Shown here one piece after another: positions 9,577-21,246 of a DNA stretch of 64,000 nt. The notes beneath the pieces are model-generated. The model had not been told where the DNA came from, made no database searches, and saw only the letters and a program-made list of their open reading frames with translations. The stretch spans positions 1-64,000 of the forward strand of contig CAKOPW010000005.1 in assembly GCA_934101115.1 (NCBI GenBank), written 5' to 3'. Position 1 is the stretch's first letter, and each line of letters begins with the position of its first letter. This DNA comes from an uncultured Bacilli bacterium (GTDB taxonomy: Bacteria; Bacillota_I; Bacilli_A; RF39; UBA660). Both the position numbers and the translations under genes were made by a program.

Positions 9577-10173
9577 TTATGATACTTCTTTTCTATCTAG
9601 AAGAGCTTGATCCAATGTTAGTGCATCAAGATAGTCAAGTTCCACTCCCATTGGAATTCCATAGGATAATCTAGTTATCTTAACATTTTTATTTTCTAAT
9701 ATTTTTTTGATATACAAAGTTGTTGTTTTTCCTTCAATAGAAGATTTTAATGCAACAATTACTTCTGCATTTTCAACTCCTTCCAACCTTTTAACTAAAC
9801 TGGATAAATTGATGTCTTCTGGATAAATACCATCCATTGGAGATATAAGTCCATTCAATACATGATATTTTCCATTGAAGCTTCCAGATTTTTCAAACAT
9901 AAATACACTTTTATAATCTTCAACAACACATATAAGATCATCACGTCGATGTTCATTTGCACAAATATAACATTCTTCTTGATCAGTTAAATGTCCACAA
10001 ATTTTACATCTATGTAATTTGCTTTTGCATTCTTTAATTGCATTTACAAAGTTATCAATATCTTCATCGCTTAATTCAAGTAAAGCTAAAGCATTTCTTT
10101 CAGCACTTTTTTCTCCAACTCCTGGTAATTTTTTAAATGACTCTATTACATTATTTAAACTACTTGGATACAT
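9577..10173 (-). CDS. recR: Recombination mediator RecR
   Basis: 198 residues, standard length. Contains the helix-hairpin-helix segment near residues 8-25 (KLPGVGEKSAERNALALL), a four-cysteine zinc finger (CKICGH ... CYIC, residues about 56-72) and a Toprim domain (VVEDYKSVFMFE). It works with RecO and RecF to load RecA at gaps. Start lies 2 bases past the ybaB stop, in the conserved dnaX-ybaB-recR order. Confidence 0.96.
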   Translation of the reverse strand: MYPSSLNNVIESFKKLPGVGEKSAERNALALLELSDEDIDNFVNAIKECKSKLHRCKICGHLTDQEECYICANEHRRDDLICVVEDYKSVFMFEKSGSFNGKYHVLNGLISPMDGIYPEDINLSSLVKRLEGVENAEVIVALKSSIEGKTTTLYIKKILENKNVKITRLSYGIPMGVELDYLDALTLDQALLDRKEVS

Positions 10174-10174
10174 A

Positions 10175-10474
10175 TTAAATCAAACCACCAAGTTGTTTAC
10201 CATAAACGCCAAGTTTTGATTCAACATCACGTTCAATTTTAGAAATAGCATCATTGAAAGCTATCTTTATCATATCTTCTAAAATATCTAGATCTTCAAC
10301 ATCAAACTTTTCCATATTTTTAAACTTAACATTTTTTAATTTTTTATCTCCGCTTAATACAACTTCAACTAATTCTGAACTACCAGTATATTCTGTAGAG
10401 TAAATTTTTTGTTGTTTTCTTTCTATTTCTTTTTGCATTCTTTGGGCTTGTGCCATTAAATTATTCATATTCAT
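10175..10474 (-). CDS. YbaB/EbfC nucleoid-associated protein
   Basis: 99 residues with the family signature N-terminal helix rich in M, Q and K (AQRMQKEIERKQQKI) and the core VVLSGDKKLKNVKF. Dimeric tweezer-like DNA-binding protein conserved between dnaX and recR (yaaK in Bacillus). Precise cellular role is unsettled for the family. Confidence 0.93.
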   Translation of the reverse strand: MNMNNLMAQAQRMQKEIERKQQKIYSTEYTGSSELVEVVLSGDKKLKNVKFKNMEKFDVEDLDILEDMIKIAFNDAISKIERDVESKLGVYGKQLGGLI

Positions 10475-10485
10475 AATATTTTCTC

Positions 10486-12069
10486 CTATTCCATATTTAC
10501 ATTATTTGAACCAAATATACTTTCAGCCAACTGACACGAATTATCATCTTTATTTATATAAATGGTTTCATCTATTAATTCATACTTTTTATCCTTATCA
10601 TATGTTGATAAAAATTTTTTCCACTCTTGTTCATTTAAAAACAAAAATTTATATTCTTTGTTTAAAACTTTTTTAAACTGAATTTCAAGTTCGTGTAGTT
10701 TTTTATTTCCAATTATTTTTGTACTTTCACTTTTTGTTACAAGTAAAGCATAATCATTAGATACAATTTGAGGAATTGAATTCTTAACAATTGTTTTAAA
10801 TTCTTTTAAATCGTTATTATCTAAGTATGTATAAAATTCTTTCCATGATTCTATAAATGAAAGTTTATTTTCTTTACTTGCTGATACTAAAGTATTGTTT
10901 ATTCTCGTATCAATAAATTCTTTCGTTACTTTATAATAACTAGAATCATTTGCAGTTAACATTTCATTTACGTCAACTTTAGTGTCTTTTGAAATTATTT
11001 CCCGGGAAATAATTTGATTAATATCACGACTGCTTAAATTTACTTCATCATCATTTATAAATGATACTAACTCTAACTCCAACATCAAGAATCCATTCGA
11101 GTTAGAATTAAGTTTTCCTAATAAATCATTAAGTGAATTAATTATTTTTTTCAATTGTTTAAAAGCATTGTTGCTTACATTTTTTTGTTTTAAGGCAATA
11201 GCTTTATTCAAAAAGTATTCAATCATTTTATCAAGCAATAGCTTAATATCAATACCACATTTTTTTATATCTGATAATTTTGTTAATAAATCATCTAAAT
11301 TGTTATGAAGAATAGCAACATATAATTCTTCAATATCATCATCCGTTATCGTTCCATAGTTTTGTTTTAAAACATCTACATTTATTTCTTCACTAATCTT
11401 TGATAGTTGATCCAAAATACTTAATGCATCTCTCATACAGCCATCTGATAAGAATGCAATCTCTGCCAAAGCATCATCTTCGCTTTTTATATTTTCTTCT
11501 TCGCAGATTTTTTTCAAATGCTCAGTTATTTCAGTCTTATCTATTCTTTGAAAATCAAATCTTTGACATCTTGATAAAACAGTAATTGGAACTTTTTGAA
11601 TTTCCGTTGTAGCTAATATGAAAATAACATTATGAGGTGGTTCTTCAAGTGTTTTTAAAAAAGCATTCCAAGCACTTGTTGATAACATATGTACCTCATC
11701 TATTATATATATCTTATATTTACTATTAGTTGGAGCAATATTTACCGAATCAACTATATTTCTAATATCATCGACGCTATTGTTACTTGCTGCATCTAGT
11801 TCAATTATATCTGGACTTTGATTAAAATTTTTGCAGTTTTCACATTCTCCACAAGAAATACCATTTTGTGGATTCAAACAATTTAATGCTCGTGCAAATA
11901 TTTTTGCTGTACTTGTTTTTCCTGTTCCTCTTGGTCCAGTAAATATATATGCATGAGCTATTTTATCATTAATAATAGAATTCACTAATATTTTTTTTAT
12001 AGAATCTTGACCAACCAAATGATTAAAATCAGCTGGTCTATATTTTCTGTATAACACCTTGTAGTCCAT
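10486..12069 (-). CDS. dnaX: DNA polymerase III subunits gamma/tau
   Basis: 527 residues. Clamp-loader ATPase: GPRGTGKTS Walker A (about residue 45), a zinc module C-x8-C-x2-C-x2-C (CLNPQNGISCGECENC), IDEVHML, and the SRC motif LSRCQRFDF. The C-terminal third after about residue 370 is a divergent tau-like region. A 24-bp palindrome containing the Noc binding site consensus lies inside the gene at 10992-11015 (separate entry). It is followed by ybaB and preceded by tadA and the SRP RNA, as in Bacillus. Confidence 0.96.
   Translation of the reverse strand: MDYKVLYRKYRPADFNHLVGQDSIKKILVNSIINDKIAHAYIFTGPRGTGKTSTAKIFARALNCLNPQNGISCGECENCKNFNQSPDIIELDAASNNSVDDIRNIVDSVNIAPTNSKYKIYIIDEVHMLSTSAWNAFLKTLEEPPHNVIFILATTEIQKVPITVLSRCQRFDFQRIDKTEITEHLKKICEEENIKSEDDALAEIAFLSDGCMRDALSILDQLSKISEEINVDVLKQNYGTITDDDIEELYVAILHNNLDDLLTKLSDIKKCGIDIKLLLDKMIEYFLNKAIALKQKNVSNNAFKQLKKIINSLNDLLGKLNSNSNGFLMLELELVSFINDDEVNLSSRDINQIISREIISKDTKVDVNEMLTANDSSYYKVTKEFIDTRINNTLVSASKENKLSFIESWKEFYTYLDNNDLKEFKTIVKNSIPQIVSNDYALLVTKSESTKIIGNKKLHELEIQFKKVLNKEYKFLFLNEQEWKKFLSTYDKDKKYELIDETIYINKDDNSCQLAESIFGSNNVNME
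10992..11015. promoter_or_regulatory. Noc-type binding site inside dnaX
   Basis: ATTTCCCGGGAAAT at 10997-11010 is identical to the consensus of Noc binding sites in Bacillus. Flanking bases extend it to a perfect 24-bp palindrome although the stretch encodes protein (REIIS region of DnaX). Such sites let Noc nucleate over the origin-proximal chromosome. It is the only copy I see in the window. Confidence 0.7.
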
Positions 12070-12104
12070 AAGCTTTCACCTGAATAAATTATATCATATT
12101 AGCT

Positions 12105-12518
12105 TTATCTCTTACAATTATCTTTAAAGAATTGTGTCAATAAATCCTTATATTTTAAAGATTTATTGTCAACATCATTTACAATACATTTGTTCGTTTT
12201 ATTATATATCTTTTTATTTTCGTTTCTGGGTATCAAATAATAAACGTTTTTTACTCGTGCTTCCTTAATAACATTCATGCACATGTCACATGGTTCAAGT
12301 GTGACATAAAGGTCACAGTCAAACAATCTAAAATCTTTTAATTTTTTATTTGCTTTGCTTATTGCCATAATTTCAGCATGATTTATTGTTAAATGTTTTT
12401 GCATGCGACTATTATGAGCTTTAGAAATTATTTTATCATTTTTTACTATAAAAGCAGCAATTGGAACATCATTATGTTTTAAAGATTTTAAAGATTCTTT
12501 TATTAGTTTATCTATCAT
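12105..12518 (-). CDS. tadA: tRNA-specific adenosine deaminase
   Basis: Converts A34 to inosine in tRNA-Arg(ACG). Zinc-dependent cytidine-deaminase fold: HAE (in NHAEIMAI) and PCDMCMNVI. The start is ATG 12518, preceded by GGAGG with a 5-base gap; an upstream in-frame TTG at 12530 lies on that ribosome-binding site. 137 residues is slightly short. Order SRP RNA, tadA, dnaX is close to the Bacillus tadA-scr-dnaX order, with the RNA moved to the other side of tadA. Confidence 0.93.
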   Translation of the reverse strand: MIDKLIKESLKSLKHNDVPIAAFIVKNDKIISKAHNSRMQKHLTINHAEIMAISKANKKLKDFRLFDCDLYVTLEPCDMCMNVIKEARVKNVYYLIPRNENKKIYNKTNKCIVNDVDNKSLKYKDLLTQFFKDNCKR

Positions 12519-12537
12519 AGTTACCTCCAAAAAAAAT

Positions 12538-12546
12538 GTTGAAAAC
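12538..12546. other. DnaA-box-like motif beside the parS array
   Basis: TGTTGAAAA, the same variant found repeatedly at the origin, followed by CTTT. An identical TGTTGAAAACTTT occurs at 13829 on the other side of the parS array, in the same orientation. Confidence 0.35.
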
Positions 12547-12570
12547 TTTATATATATTTAAATATAAAAA

Positions 12571-12645
12571 AAGCACACACAATTAGAGGTTGTTATGGCT
12601 GCTGTATTCCTACTCTGACCAGGTTCCAACATAATTGTTGTGCAA
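12571..12645 (-). ncRNA. ffs: Signal recognition particle RNA (small bacterial type)
   Basis: On the minus strand the conserved helix 8 is present: ACCTGGTCAG, an AGTAGGAATAC apical loop with GGAA, then AGCAGCCATAAC. The ends pair (GCACAACAATTA-type arms, about 12573-12585 with 12632-12643) and a run of seven Ts (12565-12571) follows as terminator. This is the roughly 70-nt form without an Alu domain. It binds Ffh for cotranslational targeting. The genomic neighbourhood with tadA and dnaX agrees. Confidence 0.93.
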
Positions 12646-12649
12646 GTTA

Positions 12650-12677
12650 ATTATAGCAAAAAAGATAACATATAACA
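12650..12677 (-). promoter_or_regulatory. SRP RNA promoter
   Basis: Perfect -10 TATAAT (12650-12655) and -35 TTGTTA (12672-12677), 16-base spacer, ending a few bases before the RNA 5' end. Confidence 0.75.
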
Positions 12678-12740
12678 AGATAAAATGAATATTCAAATTT
12701 TAAAAATCTGACATTAAATATAATTGTTCTATATATTCAA

Positions 12741-13764
12741 TGTTTCACGTGAAACATATTAATCTAAACATGCAAATTTAATCAAATTAAAATAACAATT
12801 TAATATATATCTAAATTCAAATGTAATATTTTAATTTAAATTAACATATTGTATATCTAAGCAATAAAATTTAAATGTTAATAAAATATTTTATGTTTTT
12901 ATAAAAAAAGTAGTAATGTTTCACGTGAAACATCACTAATCATTATATATAAAGCAATATTTTTTTATTTGAATAGAATAACATATGTGAATTCAAAATA
13001 ATTATTAGTTCTTATTCACTATGTTTTCACGTGAAACAGTGTTTGCTTCAAATTTTATATCTATAATATTTCAATTTAAAATTAAATTATCTACTTATTC
13101 AATTAATTCAATGTTTCACGTGAAACATTGAATAGTTTTAAATTTATTTATAAAACAATCAGATAATTTTATTATAAAAAGTGAAATAATAGTTGTAATT
13201 TCATAAAAGTATATAAATATGTTTCACGTGAAACATATTTAATATGTACATAGATTGTATTTTATTCTAAAAAAACTATTTTATATAAGCAATTAATTAT
13301 ATAAGAATAAACAAACTCAAAAAAACATATAAATATTTTAATGTTTCACGTGAAACATTAAAATAAAATTAATTATTATCTTGCAATGTTATAAAAAAAG
13401 TAAAAATATCGTTAATAAAACAATGTTTCACGTGAAACATTGTTTTATTTATTCAATTTAATTATTAAAATTTATAAAATTCAAGTATCAAAGTAGTTAA
13501 AATATTATTTAAAACCATTATATTTTTATTTATTAGCTATTATTTAAATAAAAAAAGTAAGTATATTTTTAAATTAATATGTTTCACGTGAAACATATTA
13601 ATTTGACCATACAAAAATAATCAAACTAAAATGGTAATTTAATGTTTGTTTAAGTTTAAATAGTGAATTTATTTTTTATTTAATGTTTTATATATTAAAA
13701 TAACGAGATTTAAATGTTATTAATATATTTTTACTAAAAAGCCAATAATGTTTCACGTGAAACA
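12741..13764. repeat. parS (centromere) array: eight perfect sites and one degenerate site
   Basis: The ParB site TGTTTCACGTGAAACA occurs exactly at 12741, 12917, 13112, 13220, 13342, 13424, 13580 and 13749 (16 bp each); 13023-13038 is a copy with its first two bases changed. Spacing is 82-176 bp. Five sites lie in longer perfect palindromes: 28 bp at 13112 and 13220, 32 bp at 13342, 36 bp at 13424 and 34 bp at 13580, with different arm sequences at each. ParB loads at parS, slides as a CTP clamp and recruits SMC. Most Bacillota have scattered single parS sites, so such a dense array in non-coding DNA is unusual. The whole 12,700-13,850 interval has no plausible gene. Confidence 0.95.
12742..12932. 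repeat. Diverged repeat unit, copy A (copy B at 13581-13764)
   Basis: Both copies begin at a parS site and end at the next one. They share TTTAAATGTTA-type words, a run of As, and the sequence TAATGTTTCACG at the distal site; lengths are 191 and 184 bp. Similarity is patchy, consistent with an old duplication of a two-parS block. Confidence 0.5.
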
Positions 13765-13846
13765 TATAAGTAATAAATATAAAGTTAAATTGATATGCAG
13801 ATTTTAAAAATTGGTACTTTCAAATAATTGTTGAAAACTTTTGCAT

Positions 13847-13876
13847 AAAAAAAGAAGAAACTATTCAGCTTCTTCC
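13847..13876 (-). terminator. gyrA terminator
   Basis: GAAGAAGCT / AGTTTCTTC stem overlapping the gyrA stop codon, followed by TTTTTTT on the minus strand. Confidence 0.6.
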
Positions 13877-16305
13877 ACTTCATTTTCAGTTTCTTCTTTG
13901 TCTAAAATACTTATTGTTGAAACATATTGATTATCTTTTAGGTTTATAAGTTTTACTCCTTGAGTAACTCTTCCTAATTGAGATATTTGATCAATTCCCA
14001 TTCGAATTGTCATTCCTGATTCAGTAATCATCAATAAATCTTTTTCATTGTTAACAATTTTATGAGCTATCATTTCACCATTTTTTTCTGTAACGTTTAA
14101 GGCTTTAACTCCTTTGCTTCCACGTTTAGTCATACGATATTCACTAATTAAAGTTTTCTTACCATATCCTAATTTAGTAACTATTAGTAAGTTATCATCA
14201 TCTTTTCCGACTTCCATTCCTGTACAAGAATATCCACCATCAAGATTAATACCTTTAACTCCACTAGCAGTTCTACCCATTGGACGAATTTCGTTTTCAT
14301 TAAATACAACCATACGACCTGAAGTAGATCCTAAGATGACTTTATTATTTCCGTCAGAAACCTTTACATCAATTAGTTCATCATCATCTTTTAACGATAT
14401 TGCTATTTTTCCTGACGTACGTATGTTCGAATATTCTTCTACTGGTGTTTTCTTCACTAATCCATTCTTAGTAGCAAACATTAAATATTTACTATCATGT
14501 TCATTACTAATGCTTATAATTGAATTAATTTTCTCGCCCTTTTCAATTTGTAATAGATTTATGATTGGAAGTCCCTTGGCTTGTCTACTATATTCAGGGA
14601 TTTCATAACCTTTTATACGATAAACTTTTCCTTTATCAGTAAAGAATAAAATATAATCATGAGTTGATGCATTAACCAAATACTTAACGTAATCTTCCTC
14701 ATTAGTAGTCATTCCTTTAATTCCTACACCGCCACGATGTTGAGATTTAAATGTAGATGATGCACATCTCTTAATATATCCCTTATCAGAAATAGTAACG
14801 ATTATATCTTCTTGAGGAATTAATGATTCATCTTCAATATAATCAATAGCAGTCATATCAATGCTTGTTCTTCTTTCATCAGCATATTTTGCTTTAATTT
14901 CAAGAAGTTCTTTCTTAATTATATCTAATACTTTTTGCTCACTCGCAAGTATTTCTCTTAATTCTTTAATTTGTTCAATTAAATCAGCAAGTTCATTTTC
15001 AATTTTATCTCTTTCAAGGCCTGTTAATCTACGTAGTTTTAATTCTAGAATAGCATTTGCTTGAATTTCATCAAATCCAAATCTTTGAATTAATTTTTCT
15101 CTCGCGATTACATCAGTTTCTGCTTCTTTAATAATTTTAATAACTTCATCAATATTATCAAGAGCAATCTTGTAGCCTTCTAAAATATGAACTCTTTCTT
15201 CTTTTTTCTTTAAGTCAAATTTAGTTCTTCTAATTATAACTTCTTTTTGGAAATCAATATATTTTGAAATAATTTCTTTAATGTTCAAAACTTTTGGAGT
15301 TCCATTATCAATCATCAAGAAAATAATACCAAATGTTGATTGTAATTGAGTATGTTTATATAAATTGTTCAAAACTACTTGAGGATTTGCTTCTTTTTTA
15401 AGAGTAATGATAATGTTTACTCCTTTTTCAAGACTTGTTGCATCATGATAATCGGCTATTCCTTCTAAAGTCTTATCTCGAACTAATTCACCTATTCTAG
15501 TTTTTAGATCAAATGTATTAATTCCATAAGGAAGCTCAGTAATGACAATTCTATTTTTGCCATTTTCCTCTTCTATTTCAGCCTTACAACGAATTGTAAT
15601 AGTTCCTCGACCAGTTTCATATGCTTTTTTAATACCACTGTTACCTAAGATAATACCACCAGTTGGAAAATCTGGTCCTTTTAGTTTTTCCATTATTTCT
15701 GGAATAGTTATCTCATGATTATCGATATAAGCAACACATCCATCAATTACTTCTCCTAAATTATGAGGAGGAATGTTTGTTGCCATACCAACAGCAATTC
15801 CCATTGTTCCATTTACTAAGATATTTGGAAATCTTGATGGTAAAACTTCAGGTTCAACCTCAGTTTCATCGAAGTTAGGAATCATATTAACAGTCTCTTT
15901 GTTTAAATCACGAAGTAATTCAAGTGATATTTTTGCTAGACGAGATTCTGTATAACGCATTGCTGCTGCTCCATCACCATCCATGTTACCAAAGTTACCA
16001 TGTCCATCGATTAACATGTGTCTATAACTAAAATCTTGAGCCATTCTAACCAAAGCTTCATATATAGAAGAATCTCCATGTGGATGATATTTTCCCATAA
16101 CATCACCAACAACACGCGCACATTTACGATATTGCTTATCTGGTGTATAACCATTTTCATACATTGAATAAAGAATTCTTCTGTGAACTGGTTTTAATCC
16201 ATCCCTTAAATCTGGTAAAGCTCTGGCAACGATTACACTCATTGAATAGTCAAGAAATGATTCTTGAACTTCTGTAACTATATTATTTTGATTAACCTTA
16301 TCCAT
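13861..16305 (-). CDS. gyrA: DNA gyrase subunit A
   Basis: 814 residues. Catalytic tyrosine Y118 in AMRYTESRL; quinolone-resistance region [12 protein letters not shown] with S79 and E83, the usual drug-sensitive Gram-positive residues. The C-terminal pinwheel begins near residue 500 and carries a GyrA-box variant QHRGGVG (consensus Q[R/K]RGG[R/K]G), which wraps DNA for negative supercoiling. It starts 10 bases after gyrB and forms an operon with it. The parS array lies immediately 3' of it. Confidence 0.97.
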   Translation of the reverse strand: MDKVNQNNIVTEVQESFLDYSMSVIVARALPDLRDGLKPVHRRILYSMYENGYTPDKQYRKCARVVGDVMGKYHPHGDSSIYEALVRMAQDFSYRHMLIDGHGNFGNMDGDGAAAMRYTESRLAKISLELLRDLNKETVNMIPNFDETEVEPEVLPSRFPNILVNGTMGIAVGMATNIPPHNLGEVIDGCVAYIDNHEITIPEIMEKLKGPDFPTGGIILGNSGIKKAYETGRGTITIRCKAEIEEENGKNRIVITELPYGINTFDLKTRIGELVRDKTLEGIADYHDATSLEKGVNIIITLKKEANPQVVLNNLYKHTQLQSTFGIIFLMIDNGTPKVLNIKEIISKYIDFQKEVIIRRTKFDLKKKEERVHILEGYKIALDNIDEVIKIIKEAETDVIAREKLIQRFGFDEIQANAILELKLRRLTGLERDKIENELADLIEQIKELREILASEQKVLDIIKKELLEIKAKYADERRTSIDMTAIDYIEDESLIPQEDIIVTISDKGYIKRCASSTFKSQHRGGVGIKGMTTNEEDYVKYLVNASTHDYILFFTDKGKVYRIKGYEIPEYSRQAKGLPIINLLQIEKGEKINSIISISNEHDSKYLMFATKNGLVKKTPVEEYSNIRTSGKIAISLKDDDELIDVKVSDGNNKVILGSTSGRMVVFNENEIRPMGRTASGVKGINLDGGYSCTGMEVGKDDDNLLIVTKLGYGKKTLISEYRMTKRGSKGVKALNVTEKNGEMIAHKIVNNEKDLLMITESGMTIRMGIDQISQLGRVTQGVKLINLKDNQYVSTISILDKEETENEVEEAE

Positions 16306-16315
16306 ACCTTACCTC

Positions 16316-19322
<3,007 letters not shown>

Positions 19323-19386
19323 TTTTACCCCCTAATTTCAATTTTAAAAGATTTTTAGCATTTTGTGTACTCCTATACACATATTA

Positions 19387-19392
19387 ATTATA
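19387..19392 (-). promoter_or_regulatory. Candidate -10 element upstream of recF
   Basis: TATAAT in the comK-recF gap on the minus strand, about 65 bases before the recF start. No good -35 is visible. A small CCTAAATTAGG hairpin with a T-run at 19408-19436 could end comK transcription. Confidence 0.35.
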
Positions 19393-19426
19393 CCATAATT
19401 TAAGGTACAAAAAAAGAAAAAGTATC

Positions 19427-19879
19427 CTAATTTAGGTGTTTTTTCTTATATTCAGCTACTAATCTAAGCGTGTTATTATATTGATTATTTAAAATATAAA
19501 AAGATATATCGGCCTCAAAAAATATTCCATTAGAAAATTCAATTATTCCCCTATTACTTTCACTATCTTTTAAGATATTTTTAATATTAATAAAATTAAT
19601 CCAAATACAAGATCTAAGCCTTGGAGATTTGGTTGGAAATAATATAATATCGTTAATTTCACTGATAACCAATGGTTGTTTATATTTATGTCCAACGTGG
19701 TAATTAGTGCTTTCTAATCTACCGTCTAATGAACTACCATACATAAGTGAATTTTTATTTATAATAGTTCTTGGACTGATTTCAACATCAAAAGTACTAT
19801 TTTTTTCAATAATTGTTGCTTTACCCTTTCCATTTGGACATATCGCCAAAGTATCATCTGTAATCATATAATCTTTCAT
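19427..19879 (-). CDS. ComK-family competence transcription factor
   Basis: 150 residues. The core carries the ComK signature: YGSSLDGRLEST, then HKYKQPLVIS, then LFPTKSPRLRSCIWI, then IIEFSNGI, aligning by eye with GSSLKGR, HK-P and FFPTxSPxxxxCxW in Bacillus ComK. ComK activates DNA-uptake and recombination genes at AT-box sites. Good ribosome-binding site (GGAGGG). An imperfect 14-bp palindrome, GTATACTAGCATAC (19902-19915), lies between gene start and the dnaN terminator and could be an operator. Location between dnaN and recF is unusual. The function is inferred from the family; no competence genes are seen in this window. Confidence 0.75.
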   Translation of the reverse strand: MKDYMITDDTLAICPNGKGKATIIEKNSTFDVEISPRTIINKNSLMYGSSLDGRLESTNYHVGHKYKQPLVISEINDIILFPTKSPRLRSCIWINFINIKNILKDSESNRGIIEFSNGIFFEADISFYILNNQYNNTLRLVAEYKKKHLN

Positions 19880-19934
19880 AAAACCCTCCTGACGAGGTTG
19901 TATACTAGCATACGTTTTTCAAAAAAATTGTCGA

Positions 19935-19972
19935 AAAAAAAAGAAAATTACAAAAAATTGCAATTTTCCTTA
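19935..19972 (-). terminator. dnaN terminator
   Basis: GAAAATTGC / GTAATTTTC stem on the minus strand followed by nine Ts. It separates dnaN from the comK-like gene. Confidence 0.6.
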
Positions 19973-19983
19973 AATTTATCGGC

Positions 19984-21105
19984 TTAATAAGTCTTTATAG
20001 GTAATATTAATTGAATTAATGACTCATCAGTAGCTGATTTCAATATAATAGGTTTTGAATCTCCATTCATAAATATTGTTATATCATCACTTGAGAAAGT
20101 TTTTAATGCATCCATCATATATTTAGCACTGAAAGATATTGAAATATCCTCAGAAGTATTCTTATCTATTTCAATATAATCCTCAACTTTTCCAATTTCA
20201 GAAGCAAATGATGATATTTCTAACATATTTTCTTTAGTTTCCATCTTTATAATATTTTTTTCTTTGCTTTGAGCAAGTAAAGCAGCACGATCAATAGATG
20301 AGAATAAATCATTAAGTTTAGTAGTAATTATAAATATGAAATCATTTGGAATAAATGATGAAGTATTTGGATAAGTTCCATTTAATAAGTTAGATTGGAA
20401 GTCAACATGCTCATATCTAAACAATATTTTGTTATTAAATACATGGATTTCAACATTTTCTTCATTATCTTCTAATATTTTATCTAAATTATCAACATTT
20501 TTTCCAGGAATAACGATATCCACTGGTTCACTTATAGTTTGATCTAAAATAATTGTCTTTTTAGCTAAACGATATGAATCAGTTGCAATTGCTTCTAAGA
20601 CATTGCCATTAACTTTAATATTAATACCTGTAAGTAATGGACGTGATTCTTGAGTTGATATAGCAAATATTACTTGTTTAATTAATGTTTTTAATTCTGT
20701 TGCTTTTAAATTAATATATTCATCCTTTGTTTCTATATCTATTTGTGGATAATCTAAACTATTTAAACAATTTAAGTTATATTTACTATGTTCAGTGTAA
20801 ATCATTATCTTTAAATCGTCAATAACTTCAAAGTTTACAACATCACTTGGCATTTTTCTAATGATATCTATTAAAAATTTACTTTGAATAATGATTGTTC
20901 CTGTAGAATCAATGCTTTCTATTTTATCACTTGGGATAAACGATTTAATAGTTAAATCTGTATCACTTGCCATTAATGTAAGTCCTTCATTAGTAAGTTC
21001 AAACTTTATTCCATTAAGTATTGGGATAATATTTCTACTTGATATTGCTTTGCTTACATTCACTAATTGGTCTAAAATAATATTTTTCTTAATTTTAAAT
21101 TTCAT
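19984..21105 (-). CDS. dnaN: DNA polymerase III beta sliding clamp
   Basis: 373 residues with three clamp domains; conserved segments include VSKAISSRNIIPILNGI at the N-terminus, AIATDSYRLAKK in the middle and the C-terminal LILPIKTY (family P-[M/V/I]-R/K end). Dimeric ring that tethers polymerase III. Directly downstream of dnaA, as in most bacteria. Confidence 0.97.
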   Translation of the reverse strand: MKFKIKKNIILDQLVNVSKAISSRNIIPILNGIKFELTNEGLTLMASDTDLTIKSFIPSDKIESIDSTGTIIIQSKFLIDIIRKMPSDVVNFEVIDDLKIMIYTEHSKYNLNCLNSLDYPQIDIETKDEYINLKATELKTLIKQVIFAISTQESRPLLTGINIKVNGNVLEAIATDSYRLAKKTIILDQTISEPVDIVIPGKNVDNLDKILEDNEENVEIHVFNNKILFRYEHVDFQSNLLNGTYPNTSSFIPNDFIFIITTKLNDLFSSIDRAALLAQSKEKNIIKMETKENMLEISSFASEIGKVEDYIEIDKNTSEDISISFSAKYMMDALKTFSSDDITIFMNGDSKPIILKSATDESLIQLILPIKTY

Positions 21106-21148
21106 ATAATATTCCTTCTTTCTTTTTTTATATTATTTTTATTATTAG

Positions 21149-21246
21149 TGTTGAAAATGTTGAAAACTATGTTTACACCTTTATTTCCATACATTTTACA
21201 CATTATTTTTCACTTTTAAGTGTTAATAACTTACAACTTATTAACA
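21149..21246. other. Second DnaA-box cluster (dnaA-dnaN spacer)
   Basis: Variant DnaA boxes: TGTTGAAAA at 21149-21157 and directly again at 21158-21166, TGTTAATAA at 21221-21229 and TTATTAACA at 21238-21246, in very AT-rich DNA. The first two are the reverse complement of TTTTCAACA. A bipartite origin flanking dnaA is known from Bacillus, so this probably forms part of oriC, with the AT-rich run as candidate unwinding region. Confidence 0.65.

Noticed and set aside
14114..14608. 164-codon open frame on the plus strand inside gyrA
   Set aside because: Antisense shadow of gyrA; no ribosome-binding site or family signature. The same applies to other frames opposite gyrB, dnaX, murA, rsmG and similar genes.
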